NCBI GenBank assembly: GCA_951812925.1
Contig: OX638372.1
Coordinates: 36,640,245 to 36,704,244 of the forward strand
Reading direction: 5' to 3'
DNA length: 64,000 nucleotides
From: Calliopum simillimum
Lineage: Eukaryota; Arthropoda; Insecta; Diptera; Lauxaniidae
The position numbers and the translations under genes were made by a program. Shown here piece by piece: positions 19,917 through 31,170 of the stretch. Within the stretch, counting starts at the first letter, position 1, and every line of letters starts with the position of its first letter. A model generated the notes under the pieces. It saw only the letters and a program-made list of their open reading frames with translations. It was not told the DNA's origin and did no database searches.

Positions 19917-20517
19917 GTATTCTCACTTGCCTGGTTAACCAGCCTAAAATCAGAAAATCTTGAACATCACAGAACCACGTTCACACCTTTCACCTGGATG
20001 AGCCATCTATCATTTCAATGACACTTTTTGGCGTTTACCAAATCACGACACTATTTTCACTTTTTTCAGATATATTTTTATATATTTCGTTATTAAAATT
20101 TTTTTTTAAAACAATTGAGACGAACTAATTTTTGATTTTAGCTTTAATTTGCTTTTTATTAAAAATGTTTTGAAGTTAGTTTATTGACTGTTTTTTATTG
20201 CTTGTATAGTACTAATGAAAGTACCAACGCGCTTTTTCTAAATTGAAGTATGATAATTTTATATTGAACTAATTAAATAGTCATTTTTTATTTGTTTACA
20301 TTTTGCATCTGTCAAAAGAAAAGGAAATTTCCTAATTCCCCCGGGATTTTTTGAATTTGGAGATGCTTCCTGCCGATTTTTTGGGTTAAATGATCTAATT
20401 ATTTAAAAACTAGCTAATCTTTTCCATACAAATCGAAAAGCTTTTTATATAAAAAACTATCATGGTTAGTGCTTAATCAGCATTCATCTGGTTAACCAGG
20501 CAAGTGAGAATAGGGTA
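19917..20517. mobile_element. Inverted-repeat element, family X, copy A
   Basis: The ends are inverted: ATTCTCACTTGCCTGGTTAA at 19918 and its inverse near 20490-20512. The interior is AT-rich and matches, inverted and diverged, much of 20935-21690. No open frame. It lies about 170 bp upstream of the 937-residue gene, so it may include or displace part of that promoter. Confidence 0.65.
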
Positions 20518-20551
20518 TTACAGAACACCACAGTGAATGATAATTTGCCAT

Positions 20552-20909
20552 TAGCTGTGTTTTAGACGACATTTTTCAGTGTTTGATTCAGCACTTTCTG
20601 AGAAACGCATGGCAAAGCAACAACTAATGTGCTTAATTTAACACAGATAAATTTGCGTGTATAGTTACTAAGCACAAAGTAGGCTTGATCTTTCCATACT
20701 ACACGGAATATTAGCTGTGTTTAATAGGATTTTAACATAGTGGCACCACATTTTTACCAATTGTCTTGGCAAGCGGAGGGAAGTGGTGCAGAAACGAAAA
20801 GCAGAATAAAGTAAAACAAAATAAGAAGAATATAGCATACAAATTCGTTTTAGAAGAACAGTAATAACTACGTGTTAACACGCTGCCGTCTAAAACACAG
20901 CTAAAATTT
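20552..20909. mobile_element. 358-bp MITE with 18-bp inverted ends
   Basis: TTAGCTGTGTTTTAGACG at about 20555 is repeated inverted at 20889-20907. A third internal copy of the start (ATTAGCTGTGTTTAA) is near 20710. It sits between the two inverted copies of family X. No coding capacity. Confidence 0.65.
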
Positions 20910-20934
20910 TTCAGGACTAATATTTTTAAACATA

Positions 20935-21690
20935 TTGCTATACCCTATCCTCACTTGGCTAGTCAACTAGATGAATGCTGATTAACCACCAACCAGGATA
21001 ATTTTCCATATAAACGGTTTTTCGATTATCTAAATTTCAAAAAATTAGATATGTAGTTTCATTCAAAAAATCGGCAGGTGGCATTTCCCAATTCAAAAAA
21101 TTTTAGGGAAATTATAAACTTAAAAATGGAAATTATAATTTTTTTTTTTTGTTTTCGACAAATGTAAAATGTAAGCAAATAAAAAATTTATAATAAAAAG
21201 CAAATTAAAGCTAAACCAACGACGTATGTTTTTATCAAGATACACAGTTCGTTACTGTGGTCTGTGGAATTTGTTAAAATTGATAAAATGTTGCAGAAAG
21301 CGGACAAACGAAATGTCTAAATACGTTTGTTTTTCGAATTTTGCGTCTGTTTAATATAAAATTTTCAGTAAATCAAACGCAGCGTCGGCATAGCAACATT
21401 TTATTCCTCTTTGAACAGCTTTATTTGTGTCTAACCAAATTGCACAGACCGGCGAGTAAGTCAAAGGAATAAAATTTGAATATCTTATTCATATACGTCG
21501 TTGGCTAAACTCCAAAATTAATTCGTCTCAATAGCTAAAAAAAAAAAAAATGTTATTAAAGAATTAAGCAAAAATATATGTGAAACAATTTAGAATAGTG
21601 TTGTGATTAAGTAAACTTTAAGCTAATTGTCAGCCAAATGACAGAGCCATTGATCATGGTTGAGGTATGAACGGTGATGATAAATTATAC
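20935..21690. mobile_element. Family X, copy B, inverted, with insert
   Basis: It starts with CTCACTTGGCTAGTCAACTA and continues as a diverged inverse of 19950-20510 (for example AAAGCAAATTAAAGCTAAA and GAGACGAATTAATTTTGGAG). About 21215-21505 is extra sequence bounded by CGACGTATG and CATATACGTCG, so another small inverted-end element probably inserted there. Another family X end, inverted, is at about 22727-22760. Confidence 0.6.
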
Positions 21691-21699
21691 CCTACACCC

Positions 21700-22710
21700 A
21701 GGGTATATTCACTTTGTCCTTCCGTTTGTATCGCAGAGAAGGAGGCGTGGCAAGTATGGAAAAGTATATATATTTTTGATCAGCGTCACCTCCTGAGTCT
21801 ATATCTCCCCGACTCGACGAGCAATAAATCATGAAATACTTCAGGTCATAACAGCAAAATATCTAGTGGAGACACCAAAATGTTATGAAATGAAAATTTC
21901 ATAACATCAAATCACATCAATTTTGACATAAAAAAAAAATTATGATTTAAATTATAACATAAATAATTGCACGTCGAGTCGTGGTGTTAAGCCATATCCG
22001 TCTGTCTGGCTGGCTAGGTGCGCATGGAAATACACTTTTTGGGAAAACTGAGCAACATAATTCAATGAAATTTGGTATTCTGACTTCGTCGTAAAAGTTA
22101 ACTCGGGGAATTGAAAATGAGCGAAATCGGTCAACGGACACGCCTACCGACCATACAAAAATATTCAAAATGCAATAATAAGAGTATTACTTGCAATAAC
22201 AGAATCAAAATACACATAAATACTAGGGAAAGTAAGTGCAAGCTCTGAGAAAAAACTAGGCGACTTCGGATAAGAGGGCGTGGTGCCTCTCATATAAGCA
22301 AAATTTTCAAAATGTTATACTGAAGGCGTTTTTTGAGACAACCCAACGAAATCGCACACAAATACTCAAATCAATAAGTGCAAGCTCTGAAAAAAAACTA
22401 AGCAAACTCGGACAAGAGAGCGTGGCACCTCCCATATAAGCTTAAGTTCATGAAAGTTTTTTTGAGATTATCCAACTAAATTTCACTCAAACACTAAGAA
22501 CATTAATTGCAAACTCTGAGCAAAAAGGAGGCGTGGCACTTCCCATACAAGCAATTTGTTCTTATACTCTCCTAGGAGTTACGAAAGAATAAAACAATTT
22601 ATTTTAATAAAAACTTGTATGTACTTGCATAGTATTTATCAACTACGTGTTTAATAATATACTTGAAATGCAGTGTAGGGTATTTAGTGTTTGGCCAGGC
22701 CAAAGATACC
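21700..22710. repeat. Dispersed repeat with GAGGGCGTGGTACCTCCCAT motif, copy 1
   Basis: It contains tandem-like blocks of about 120-130 bp beginning near AAGTGCAAGCTCTGAGAAAA followed by ACTAGGCGACTTCGG and GTGGTGCCTCCCATATAAGC (near 22230, 22375 and 22495). Related sequence lies at 53990-54270 and 61000-61560. The shared phrases GTCCGTCTGTCTGG and GGGAAAACTGAGCAA identify the family. No intact protein is found; the class is unknown. Confidence 0.65.
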
Positions 22711-23236
22711 ACCCTTACTAGTTTTCTTATTTCATCTGGCTAACCAGGCAAGTGTGAATGTAGTATTAGAGTCTTTAGATGAGAAGATTCAGTGAATAAA
22801 TTAAGTTAAAAAAAGTTTAGGCCTGACATTGGTAACTTAAAATCTAGTCTCATTTGTATTTAAGCATTTAGCCTTATCAGATCTAGCTTTAAGAATTTTT
22901 ATCTGGCTTTTATTTGCGTCATAAATATTCAACCCTTTAATTTATTAAGTTTAGTTTTAGTGTACTTTAAAAGTTAGCACAGCTATGTTCAAATGTGTTT
23001 TTTTAGAAAAAATTGGAAAATCACTGTACGACATTTGAAATAAATTATCTTTGAAATTAATGTTTTTTATTTGTTGCACTGATTTCATCAGATTTAATAT
23101 TTCACGGATTTATTTTAAATAGTTGCAGTCAAATTCTATGATTTTATGTATTTGCTCAAAAAATTGATACGAAAGTATGAAAAGGTATAAGTCAAATTAA
23201 ATCCAATGCCAACACAGCCCTTGAGTAGTAAATTTG

Positions 23237-23778
23237 GGTTACCGGACATAATCCCAACGGACATAATCCCCATTTCGTAAATGGGGATTATGTCCAAAAA
23301 TTTTTCGGTCATAATCCCCATTTTGGCCATGGGGGTTATGTCCGCAAATTTTTCGGACATAATCCCAATGGGGGTTATGTCCGAAAAATTTAATTAAGAT
23401 TGAACAAAATTTTTGCAATAATCCATTTAAAAAATTTATATAGTGTTGGATGTTATGGACTGATCCGCGGCCGAAGGCCGCCGCGAAGCCGGTGTTGGAT
23501 TTTTGGGAGTTTTAAATCCTGAGCTGCGGCCGCAGGCCGCCTACTTACCCCTGCTCTTATGAAAAAATACTGTGGCTAGCAAACTAGGTGTTGGATATAT
23601 TAAAGACTGATTCGCGGCCGTTATGGGGACTATGTCCGTCTTTTCCTGGGGATTATGTCCGAAACACTTGCGGACATAATCCCCATTGAAAAAATGGGGA
23701 TTATGTCCGAATTACTTGCGGACATAATCCCCATATCGTGAATGGGGATTATGTCCGTGGGGATTATGTCACGGCACC
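23237..23778. mobile_element. 542-bp palindromic element with 9-bp target duplication
   Basis: GTAAATTTG flanks both ends (23228-23236 and 23779-23787). The ends are inverted over about 36 bp (GGTTACCGGACATAATCCC against GGTGCCGTGACATAATCCCC). Inside, the motif GGACATAATCCCCAT and its inverse occur more than ten times, making a series of perfect or near-perfect hairpins at 23244-23385 and 23620-23770. A GC-rich repeat (23447-23615) fills the middle. A 9-bp duplication with multi-hairpin ends suggests a fold-back member of the Mutator-like superfamily. No transposase is present. Confidence 0.8.
23447..23615 (+). repeat. GC-rich core repeat, copy 2
   Basis: It contains GCGGCCGAAGGCCGCCGCGA and GCTGCGGCCGCAGGCCGCC and matches the inverse of 6835-6970 over about 130 bp. 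It forms the centre of the palindromic element, as copy 1 forms the loop of another fold-back element. Confidence 0.7.
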
Positions 23779-24061
23779 GTAAATTTGGCACAAATTTAAT
23801 ACTACAATATGCAACCGTGCATTTAATGTGTCAAAAATAAGGCAACCAATTGAAGGCAGCTAACTAAACAAGCATGTCTTCACCATGCCCTAGCCCTATT
23901 TGCTAATGTAGTTATTTCTATTGTGAATAGTTCTAAATGGATGCACTTTCGAACAAACTTTTTTTGACATAAAGTAGATAAAGTTGTTTTCATTCATTTT
24001 CTAAATAAAGAGGAACAAAATTACTAAGCTTGATTAGTATCCTAATAAAATATAACAGAAT

Positions 24062-25609
24062 ATGTCTAAGGCGGCTATTCTGATTATTGAACCATTTTAT
24101 GGCGGTAGTCATAAGCAGTTAATTGATACCCTTATCGAATGTGAATATTTTGTATACCTTTTTATCTGCCTATTTAATAAATATATTTTATTTTTAAATA
24201 AAATAAGGTTTAAACGCTGCAGACTATGAAATTTGTAGTTTACCAGCAAAGAAATGGCATTGGAGAGCACGAACCGGGGCGCTTTATTTTTCACAAGTTA
24301 TTCCAACAGACCACGAGTACAAAGTTCTGCTCACTAGTTCTGTACTAAATTTGGCTGAGTTGTTGGGTGTGCGCCCAGATTTAGTGAATTGCCGAAAAGT
24401 CGTCTATTTTCATGAAAATCAATTAGTTTATCCAGTTCGAGAGGTGAAGGAACGAGATTGCCAATACGGATTGAATCAAATACTTACATGGTAAGGAGTA
24501 GTACTTGAAGCAGATGTGTTGTGTTTTCGAAATAAGATTGCTAACATACGTTTGACCCAAAGTTTTATATTTGACAAAGATTTAATAAGAAACGTTAATA
24601 TGTAACACGTCATGACAAAAGTAACCAAAGGCTTAAACATAAACTTAAGTCAAAGCTTTGGCATTGTTTTGTTATTCAGAATTGTATCAGAACGGCTCTG
24701 TTCGGACTGTTGTTGGACTGACTCTTTAAATGCAACACATCTTTAACATAAATTTATTTCTTAAAAATTAAAAAAAAAATCCTACTCATTTTAGCCTTTC
24801 TGCTGATTGTATTATCTTTAATTCTAATTTTAATCGAACGTCTTTTTTGGATAATATAACACCTTTTCTTAATATACAACCGGACTTAAAACTAAAGAAT
24901 ATACGCGAAAGAATTGAGAAAAAATGCGAAGTTCTTTATTTTCCTATTAAATTTCATGCGTTCCCAAACAAGCGCCTAATGATTGGATCAGATCCAACAC
25001 TGCCACCTCTCGGTAATGAAAAAGACTGCCTTCACCTAATATGGCCACACCGATGGGAGCATGATAAAAATCCGAAATTATTGGTGGAGGTGCTACTAGA
25101 GTTAAATAAACGACAAGTTGATTTTAAAGTAACGATATGCGGTGAAAACTACCAAATGGCGCCAGAATCTTTTGAAGGTTTACAGGACAAATTAGGATCA
25201 AAGTTAATAAATTTTGGATTTTTATCCCGTGATAAATATATTAAAACGCTGTTGAGCGGCGATGTTGTTATTTCGACAGCTGGACATGAATTTTATGGTG
25301 TAGCAATGTGAGTTGACAAAAATTCAGTCAATATAAAAAACGTTTTATCTCTAATAATTTGGTTTTAGGCTTGAAGCAACGTACTGCGGCTGTATGCCGA
25401 TTGCTCCGAATAAACTTGTCTATCCCGAAATTTATCCAAAAGAAAATTTATACAACACTTCAAATCAATTGATAAAAATGCTTTACAATTGGTGTCGTAA
25501 TCCAGAGATATTTCGTAAACATCGTGATAAGTTTTTCGAATACTTTACATTTGACCGTTATTCCGCACAACATTTAGTACCAAAGTTTTTGGAAAAATTA
25601 CGAATTTAG
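24062..25609 (+). CDS. QTMAN: tRNA-queuosine alpha-mannosyltransferase (GTDC1/QTMAN family)
   Basis: Exons 24062-24140, 24223-24490, 24795-25307 and 25369-25609 join with GT-AG introns (phases 1, 2, 2) into 366 codons plus stop. The protein is a GT-B glycosyltransferase. In vertebrates this family transfers mannose from GDP-mannose to queuosine at position 34 of cytosolic tRNA-Asp. The N-terminal half starts MSKAAILIIEPFYGGSH and carries the family block KKWHWRARTGALYFSQ and the FHENQL motif. The C-terminal donor-binding half has WPHRWEHDKNP and the retaining-GT4 EX7E motif (EFYGVAMLE). Length is close to insect members and shorter than human, which has an insert. The last exon is followed by AATAAA at 25663-25668. 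Diptera take up queuine rather than make it, so activity would depend on diet or microbes (inference). Confidence 0.92.
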
Positions 25610-25619
25610 AGCGAATATC

Positions 25620-27890
25620 AAGTTTGCAATATCAATGTGCAATTGTTGTTACAATAACTCGAAATAAATTTAAGCAACAGTAGATATGTAAGAAAATAAT
25701 GCAAAAACAAAACGTTTTAAAATTGTAACATACTTAAACAAATAGTAAGGGTATAGTCCTTAAAACTTGAAGTTGACCAATTTATTCGTAGATTTTATAG
25801 AATAAATGTTTTGAGTTTGATTCAACGCACTTGTCAATTTTCAAATTCTGTTTTATAATAAACAGCTCAATTTTTACATGTAAGTGTATGTTGCATCAAC
25901 AGCTACACGGTTTATTAAGATACTCTATAAGTAGAGTTATTCCTTTATGAATTTATTGCTGAGTCTTTAGTAGGTTTTAAAAACTTTGTCCCAGAGCTAT
26001 GGAACTACACATTTAAAGGTTTCACATTGTACACAAATATAATTATTTATAAATTCCAAGATAGCCAAATTTAAACGAGTAAGTTTCTCACCTTTACGTT
26101 CGATGTGGGCCAGCAATAAATAATTGTCGCAGAAAATGTAATGATAAGTTGCCGAGTTAAGTTTTTTTTTTTTTAAGTTTCAAAATGAGCCTAATCATGA
26201 ATAAACATTCTTGAGAATGTAAAAAAAAATTTGAAAATGTAGACTAAACTCTCCATTACGTAATACAGCTACATATGTATGTATTCATTTAGTTTTTTAT
26301 TAAGAAATCAATACCATTGGTGCTGTGAAATAACGCCCAGAGGTGTTAATTTCGTTAAAAATGTGTATTATTTAATTTTTCCTGTGGGACTTATTTCATT
26401 TTAGAAATATAAAATAACGCCCATTAATTTAATAAAATTTCGCCGCTAAAATATGAAATAAAACCTAAAATTTTAGAAAAAAAAAAAAAAAATTAAGCAA
26501 AGTGCACATTATTTCATATTTATATAGGAAGTTGCACTTAGATGGTCACAGTTTTGAGAATATTGGAAAAAAAGTAAACTTTGAATTTTTTTGAGTTTTG
26601 TGTAAGAAATTGGTTAAAGTGGTCACGTTTTATAGCTGAGTTTACCTTTATTTAAAATTTCTATCCTTGTGTCATCAGAAATGGTAAAAACAGCAAATAA
26701 TTTCTTAATTTAACTTTATGTAACACAGGATCCATAGTTACCAGGCTTGGGCTTTAAGTTGGAGATATCTTTTACTAGCTCATATAAATATAATATACAT
26801 ACATATGTAATATACCTTCATTTAAAATTTTTACACATTAATAAAGTCATATTTATGTTAATAAACAATAGCGGTTCGGTGTTTGCTCTGTTGTGTTTAA
26901 GTCTACTTTAAGTGTATGTAAAAGTCTCAGCACAAAAACCAGACCACTTCTTGGTTATGTTTTTAATTGCTATACGTTTAATGCGATGTAGATTTTGCTG
27001 AATTACATTGAAACTACGGCACTAATAAAAAATTATTAAAATTACATTTTCTTTGCATATGCGAATTGAATAGTAAAAAAGTTTTCATAGAAATTGTTAT
27101 TGTTATTAAATCACAAATTTTTATCCAATGTTTATTTACATGGGAGTAAGGCAGACTAATATATTTAAATTTATTTTATATTACTTGAATTGCTCTAAAC
27201 TACACAATAAAAGTAAATGTTTTTGTTATACAAATTCTACGTTTTTTTTTTTTAATTCTATATTAAAGTTATCAACTGGGGTCCAAATATACAGAAAAAC
27301 TATTTTTTTTTAAATCGGTCGTCGCTTACCGATTTTCAGGGTCGAATTTCAGCTACCAAATGTAAATTTCGATGCTGAATCCGGTTCCGAATTGCTATAT
27401 CTCGTATGGTTTTTGAGAATTACCTGTTACATTTTAGTGTGTGAACAACCAAAAACACTCTTATATTCAAAAGGTAATTACTTATACTACGGTCGTTACA
27501 TTTTTATGTTCTTGGTATCAATTTATAGGGAAAAGTCTCTAAAATAAAATTAGGACATTGTTTTCAAGATTTTGGTCTTTAAAAAAAAGTGCACAAAAAT
27601 TTTGTACCCAAAAATCACTTAACTCAAAAAAATCTGTCGAGGGGATTTTAATAATACTTTCGAATTTATAATCAGCGTAAATTTTTGCAGAAAACGAGGT
27701 ACCTCCCATCAAAATCCCAAAAATGTATTTCGCGTGGATGTTCATTGTAGTATTTCTTAACAATATGTATATCAATAATGCATAGCAAAATTGAAAAAAC
27801 ACTTTGTTGTTTATTCATTTTGCACAAATCTAAGCTAAAACTACCGGAAGTTTTTTTTGTACGCTCTCGACTTTTTTGGTAGTGGCAAAG
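25620..27890. other. Intergenic stretch without recognised genes
   Basis: AT-rich, stop-dense in all frames. It holds poly(A)-type signals after the preceding gene, short simple repeats (ACATACATATGTATGTA near 26270) and poly-A/T runs. The phrase AAATAACGCCCA occurs twice (about 26325 and 26410). Nothing coding is supported. Confidence 0.6.
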
Positions 27891-27904
27891 GTTTTTTGGT
27901 TTCG

Positions 27905-28232
27905 TTGATAGATTTTGTAATCCGTGTGGTTTCAATTACTTTTCATTGAGGAGGGTTTTTGATGAAAATGGTGAGTCACACGATAAAAAGTACCAGAATC
28001 TTTTTTGCGGAGAATTACAGGCTCTACAAATAATGTTGATTTGCATAAACGACTTTATCGAATATTTCCGAAACAGTTGCTATTTCGTAAATACTAGTCA
28101 ATATTATTTGTAGAACAAGTAATTCTCCACAAAAAAGATTCTAGTACTTTTTATCGTGTGACTCAGCATTTTCATCAAAAAGCCTTCGAAATGAAAACTA
28201 ATTGAAACCACACGGATTACGGAACAGGGCTG
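27905..28232. mobile_element. Long-hairpin MITE, copy 1
   Basis: About 130-bp arms pair with each other: GTAATCCGTGTGGTTTCAAT near 27916 against the inverse near 28200-28222, with GAGTCACACGATAAAAAGTA in both arms. It is the same family as 29433-29787. The left tip is degraded. It lies just downstream of the small membrane-protein gene at 28410-29017. Confidence 0.8.
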
Positions 28233-28409
28233 TATTTTAATATCTTGAAGAAAAAACTTTTCAAACATTTTAAATTTTCTATTTAATACATTCATTGAAT
28301 CTTATCTTATCTTAGCTTCTTAAAAAAACTTACAACAATAACAATGGCTTCGTTTTATTCCACTCATCCACTCAGACTAAACTGATTTTTTAATTTGACT
28401 AGATGAAGA

Positions 28410-29017
28410 TCATTCATGTCGTTCACGATTCGTCCAAAGATGTGTCAAGGATATGGCCACCATACTGATCATAAGAGAATTCATGAAAAACATCAAAATA
28501 ATAACTATGTAACACATAATATTAATATAGAATAAATGAGTTCTCTGGGTTTCATCCCAAATTGATGCTTCAAACTTTAGAATTGAGGTATAAGCGTATT
28601 TGTCGCCGATTTGACCATAGCGAAATATAAAATAAAGAAGCACCCACAGTACCAAAGATTTCTGAAACAAATTTAAAATATTTGATTAATATGATTTAAA
28701 CTGCCGACAGGAGAGAAAACTTACGAATACCCGAAGTTGTACGCGTGTCCTATGAACGGATGAATTATAAAACCATGTTGCAAGTGCAAAAATCAAACAA
28801 ACGGTTCCAGTTGTAAAATAGGCACATTGTGCCTTAAAAATCTGTAAGTCATTTGGAAATCGTTGACTTATTGTTAAAGAGTAAAAGCAAAGTGCACATA
28901 GAATCTGTGAATAAAACAAATTTGATTAATCATATTTTACACTATTAACGATGTTCCTCTTACCACAATTATAATTTGAAAGAAAGAAAGAAATTCTTTT
29001 TTTGAAATCTTTTTCAT
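28410..29017 (-). CDS. Small four-TM membrane protein, unknown
   Basis: Exons 29017-28964, 28904-28725 and 28661-28410 give 161 residues; both introns are GT-AG and phase 0. The protein starts MKKISKKEFLSFFQIIIV, and four hydrophobic segments are visible (about residues 8-28, 42-64, 78-94 and 125-150), with charged ends inside or outside. Exon sizes (54, 180, 252 nt) and phases parallel the two genes at 49181-50329 and 54398-55512 (63, 180, 216 and 81, 186, 219 nt), though sequence identity is low. A MARVEL-like or insect-specific tetraspan family is possible. I do not recognise an ortholog. Confidence 0.7.
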
Positions 29018-29432
29018 TTCGTTTATATTTTATTTCATTTATTTCAATGAAAAAAACAAAAAAATTAGAAAATGTTTTATTTCTGTGTTTCTTCATTTGT
29101 CATTCACCATTAGATGTTGACATATCCGATTTCGATTTTCGAAACCAATGCACACTTTATTAAGACAACAAAAGATGTACAATGCCTTAATACTAAAATG
29201 GTTTGAGGATCGTACAAAAAATGTGCGTGGATATAATAGGAAAATAGTTAAGTCTTTAAAGGTGCTCATCGCACTTCACTTTTGAACTGTCCAGGTATAT
29301 CATTTTTAGAGTGTTTTTTTGCCAAGTTTAACTTGATTTGGAAAAAGTTTAAATTGAATTGAAAAAAGAAAAATTGGTGTGGAATCGTTTAAGTAGTATT
29401 CTTGAATCGACCCAAATCATTTCCAACAAATA

Positions 29433-29787
29433 CAGGCCTGTTCCACAATCCACGTGGTTTCAATTACTTTTCATTTAGGTGACTTTTTGATGAAAACGGT
29501 GAGTCACACGATAAAAAGTAACGGTATCTTTCTTGTGGGGAATTAGAAGTTCTATAAATAACATTAATTTGCATTAACGAAAAAGTAACCTTATAGGAAA
29601 TATCCTTAAAAAACCGCAAAAAGTCGAAAAATTCGACTTTATCGAATATAAATCAATATTATTTGTTGAACCTGTAATTCTCCACAAAAAAGATTCTAAT
29701 ACGTTTTATCGTGTGACTCACCATTTTCATCAAAAAGCCTCCTAAGTGAAAAGTAATTGAAACCACGTGGATTACGGAACAGGCCTG
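29433..29787. mobile_element. Long-hairpin MITE, copy 2
   Basis: 355 bp with near-perfect inverted arms of about 135 bp beginning CAGGCCTGTTCC and ending GGAACAGGCCTG. Flanking ATA on both sides may be a 3-bp target duplication. It shares its arms with 27905-28232 but has a longer centre. The better-preserved ends make this the reference copy in the window. Confidence 0.85.
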
Positions 29788-29789
29788 AT

Positions 29790-31165
29790 AATCCTGTATA
29801 GGCCAGTCCAAAAGAATTTGACCAATGACAAACTTTTTTTGGGTTTTTTTTTTTGTGTTGAAAATCGAAGGAAATGAAGTTCCAGCAACCGAAATAGTTC
29901 AAAAGTAGTTGAAAAGAGCAAAACAATTGTGTGCGTCCTCTATATTACCTCACAAATCATGTTTTTGAACTTTTAGTTTTGTGAGACCGGATTCGTATTT
30001 AGTACTGTGAAGTACATGGCTAATGACTATTATTGTTTTGGATTGCTGTGTTGTTTTGTTAAATTCAGTCCTTAGACCATTTTGTAAGGAGCGCCTAATT
30101 GGTTTTAAAAATTATGGAATTTTGTTGCTAACATCATAAGGTATTGTATAAAAAAAAATCCTCAAACTAGCCCCGTTCCGGAGCACCGTCATATATATAT
30201 CGTCATATGAAAAGCGAAAAGGCGTGACATTTTTTAATTTTCTTAAAAAATAACATAAAACTTTTTATTTTTTTCAGAAGCCAAGCAAAAAACGTCTTAA
30301 AACTCGCATTTCATATGGCGATATGTGATTCTGACGAACGATATAAATTTTTTTGAATAGCTTCTATCAAAGCTTTTGAGACGCAAATGCAAAAACTAAG
30401 TGAAATATGAAATAAAAACAATTTAAATATTAATGAAAATCTACAATTTATTTCAAATAACAATTGTAATGATTTAAAAAGCATTTATTTACATATAGAC
30501 GTCTGGTTTTTGTAATGTATTTTCTAATTGAATTGTATTTTATTATAAACTTGTGTAAAGTTGTCAAATTTCAAATATTAGTTGCTTGGTATAATGTTGA
30601 AATTTAAAGCTTATTCTTATATTTTATAATAACGCACCTAGCACCAATTTTAAATTCAACACCATCGTTAAAAACAATATTGTTATGAATACTAACGAAA
30701 ATATAGTAAACGTCAACCAATCTATATATATAAACCAATATAACTCGTACTATCTAACTTTCTATAACAAAAACCAAATAGCTATTTATTCATTATGAGT
30801 AATAAACTATGAAAAAATGAAAAAAAAAGTATTATAAATTTGTTCCTATTATCTAAGATGTTTCCCTCTATCTTAAAACTAGCTTAAAATATTTCGTCAA
30901 ATATTTTACTTAAACGCAGTATTTGCAAAGTCCGGTGAACAATTAAATATGTACCTATTTGTAGATGTTTCTTTTTCTAAACAACTAATTTTGCAGTTAT
31001 TTGTGAACACATTTTTGTGACTTAAATGTTCGTATACTGCTAGTTTTGAAGTGAAATTACAACTTGTTAAATAAGTTCTAAAAAAGAGTCTATACAATGG
31101 AATAGTCCACACAAGATGTGACATTTAAAAGGAATTATTGTATATTATTGGTTTTATTTAAGTTT
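29790..31165. other. Intergenic stretch, 3' side of mitoguardin
   Basis: No gene is supported. A short inverted pair (CGTCATATGAAAAGCG near 30201 and CGCATTTCATATGGCG near 30305) may be a small MITE. A minus-strand AATAAA (plus TTTATT at about 31152) fits the mitoguardin transcript end. Confidence 0.5.
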
Positions 31166-31170
31166 AGCGT

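Noticed and set aside
23244..23770. Regular palindromic repeats that look like a CRISPR array
   Set aside because: Spacing is irregular, the spacers are not unique and the DNA is eukaryotic; the 9-bp duplication shows a transposon.
30906..31124. Minus-strand frame next to mitoguardin
   Set aside because: No splice sites link it, and it lies past the stop codon and the poly(A) signal.
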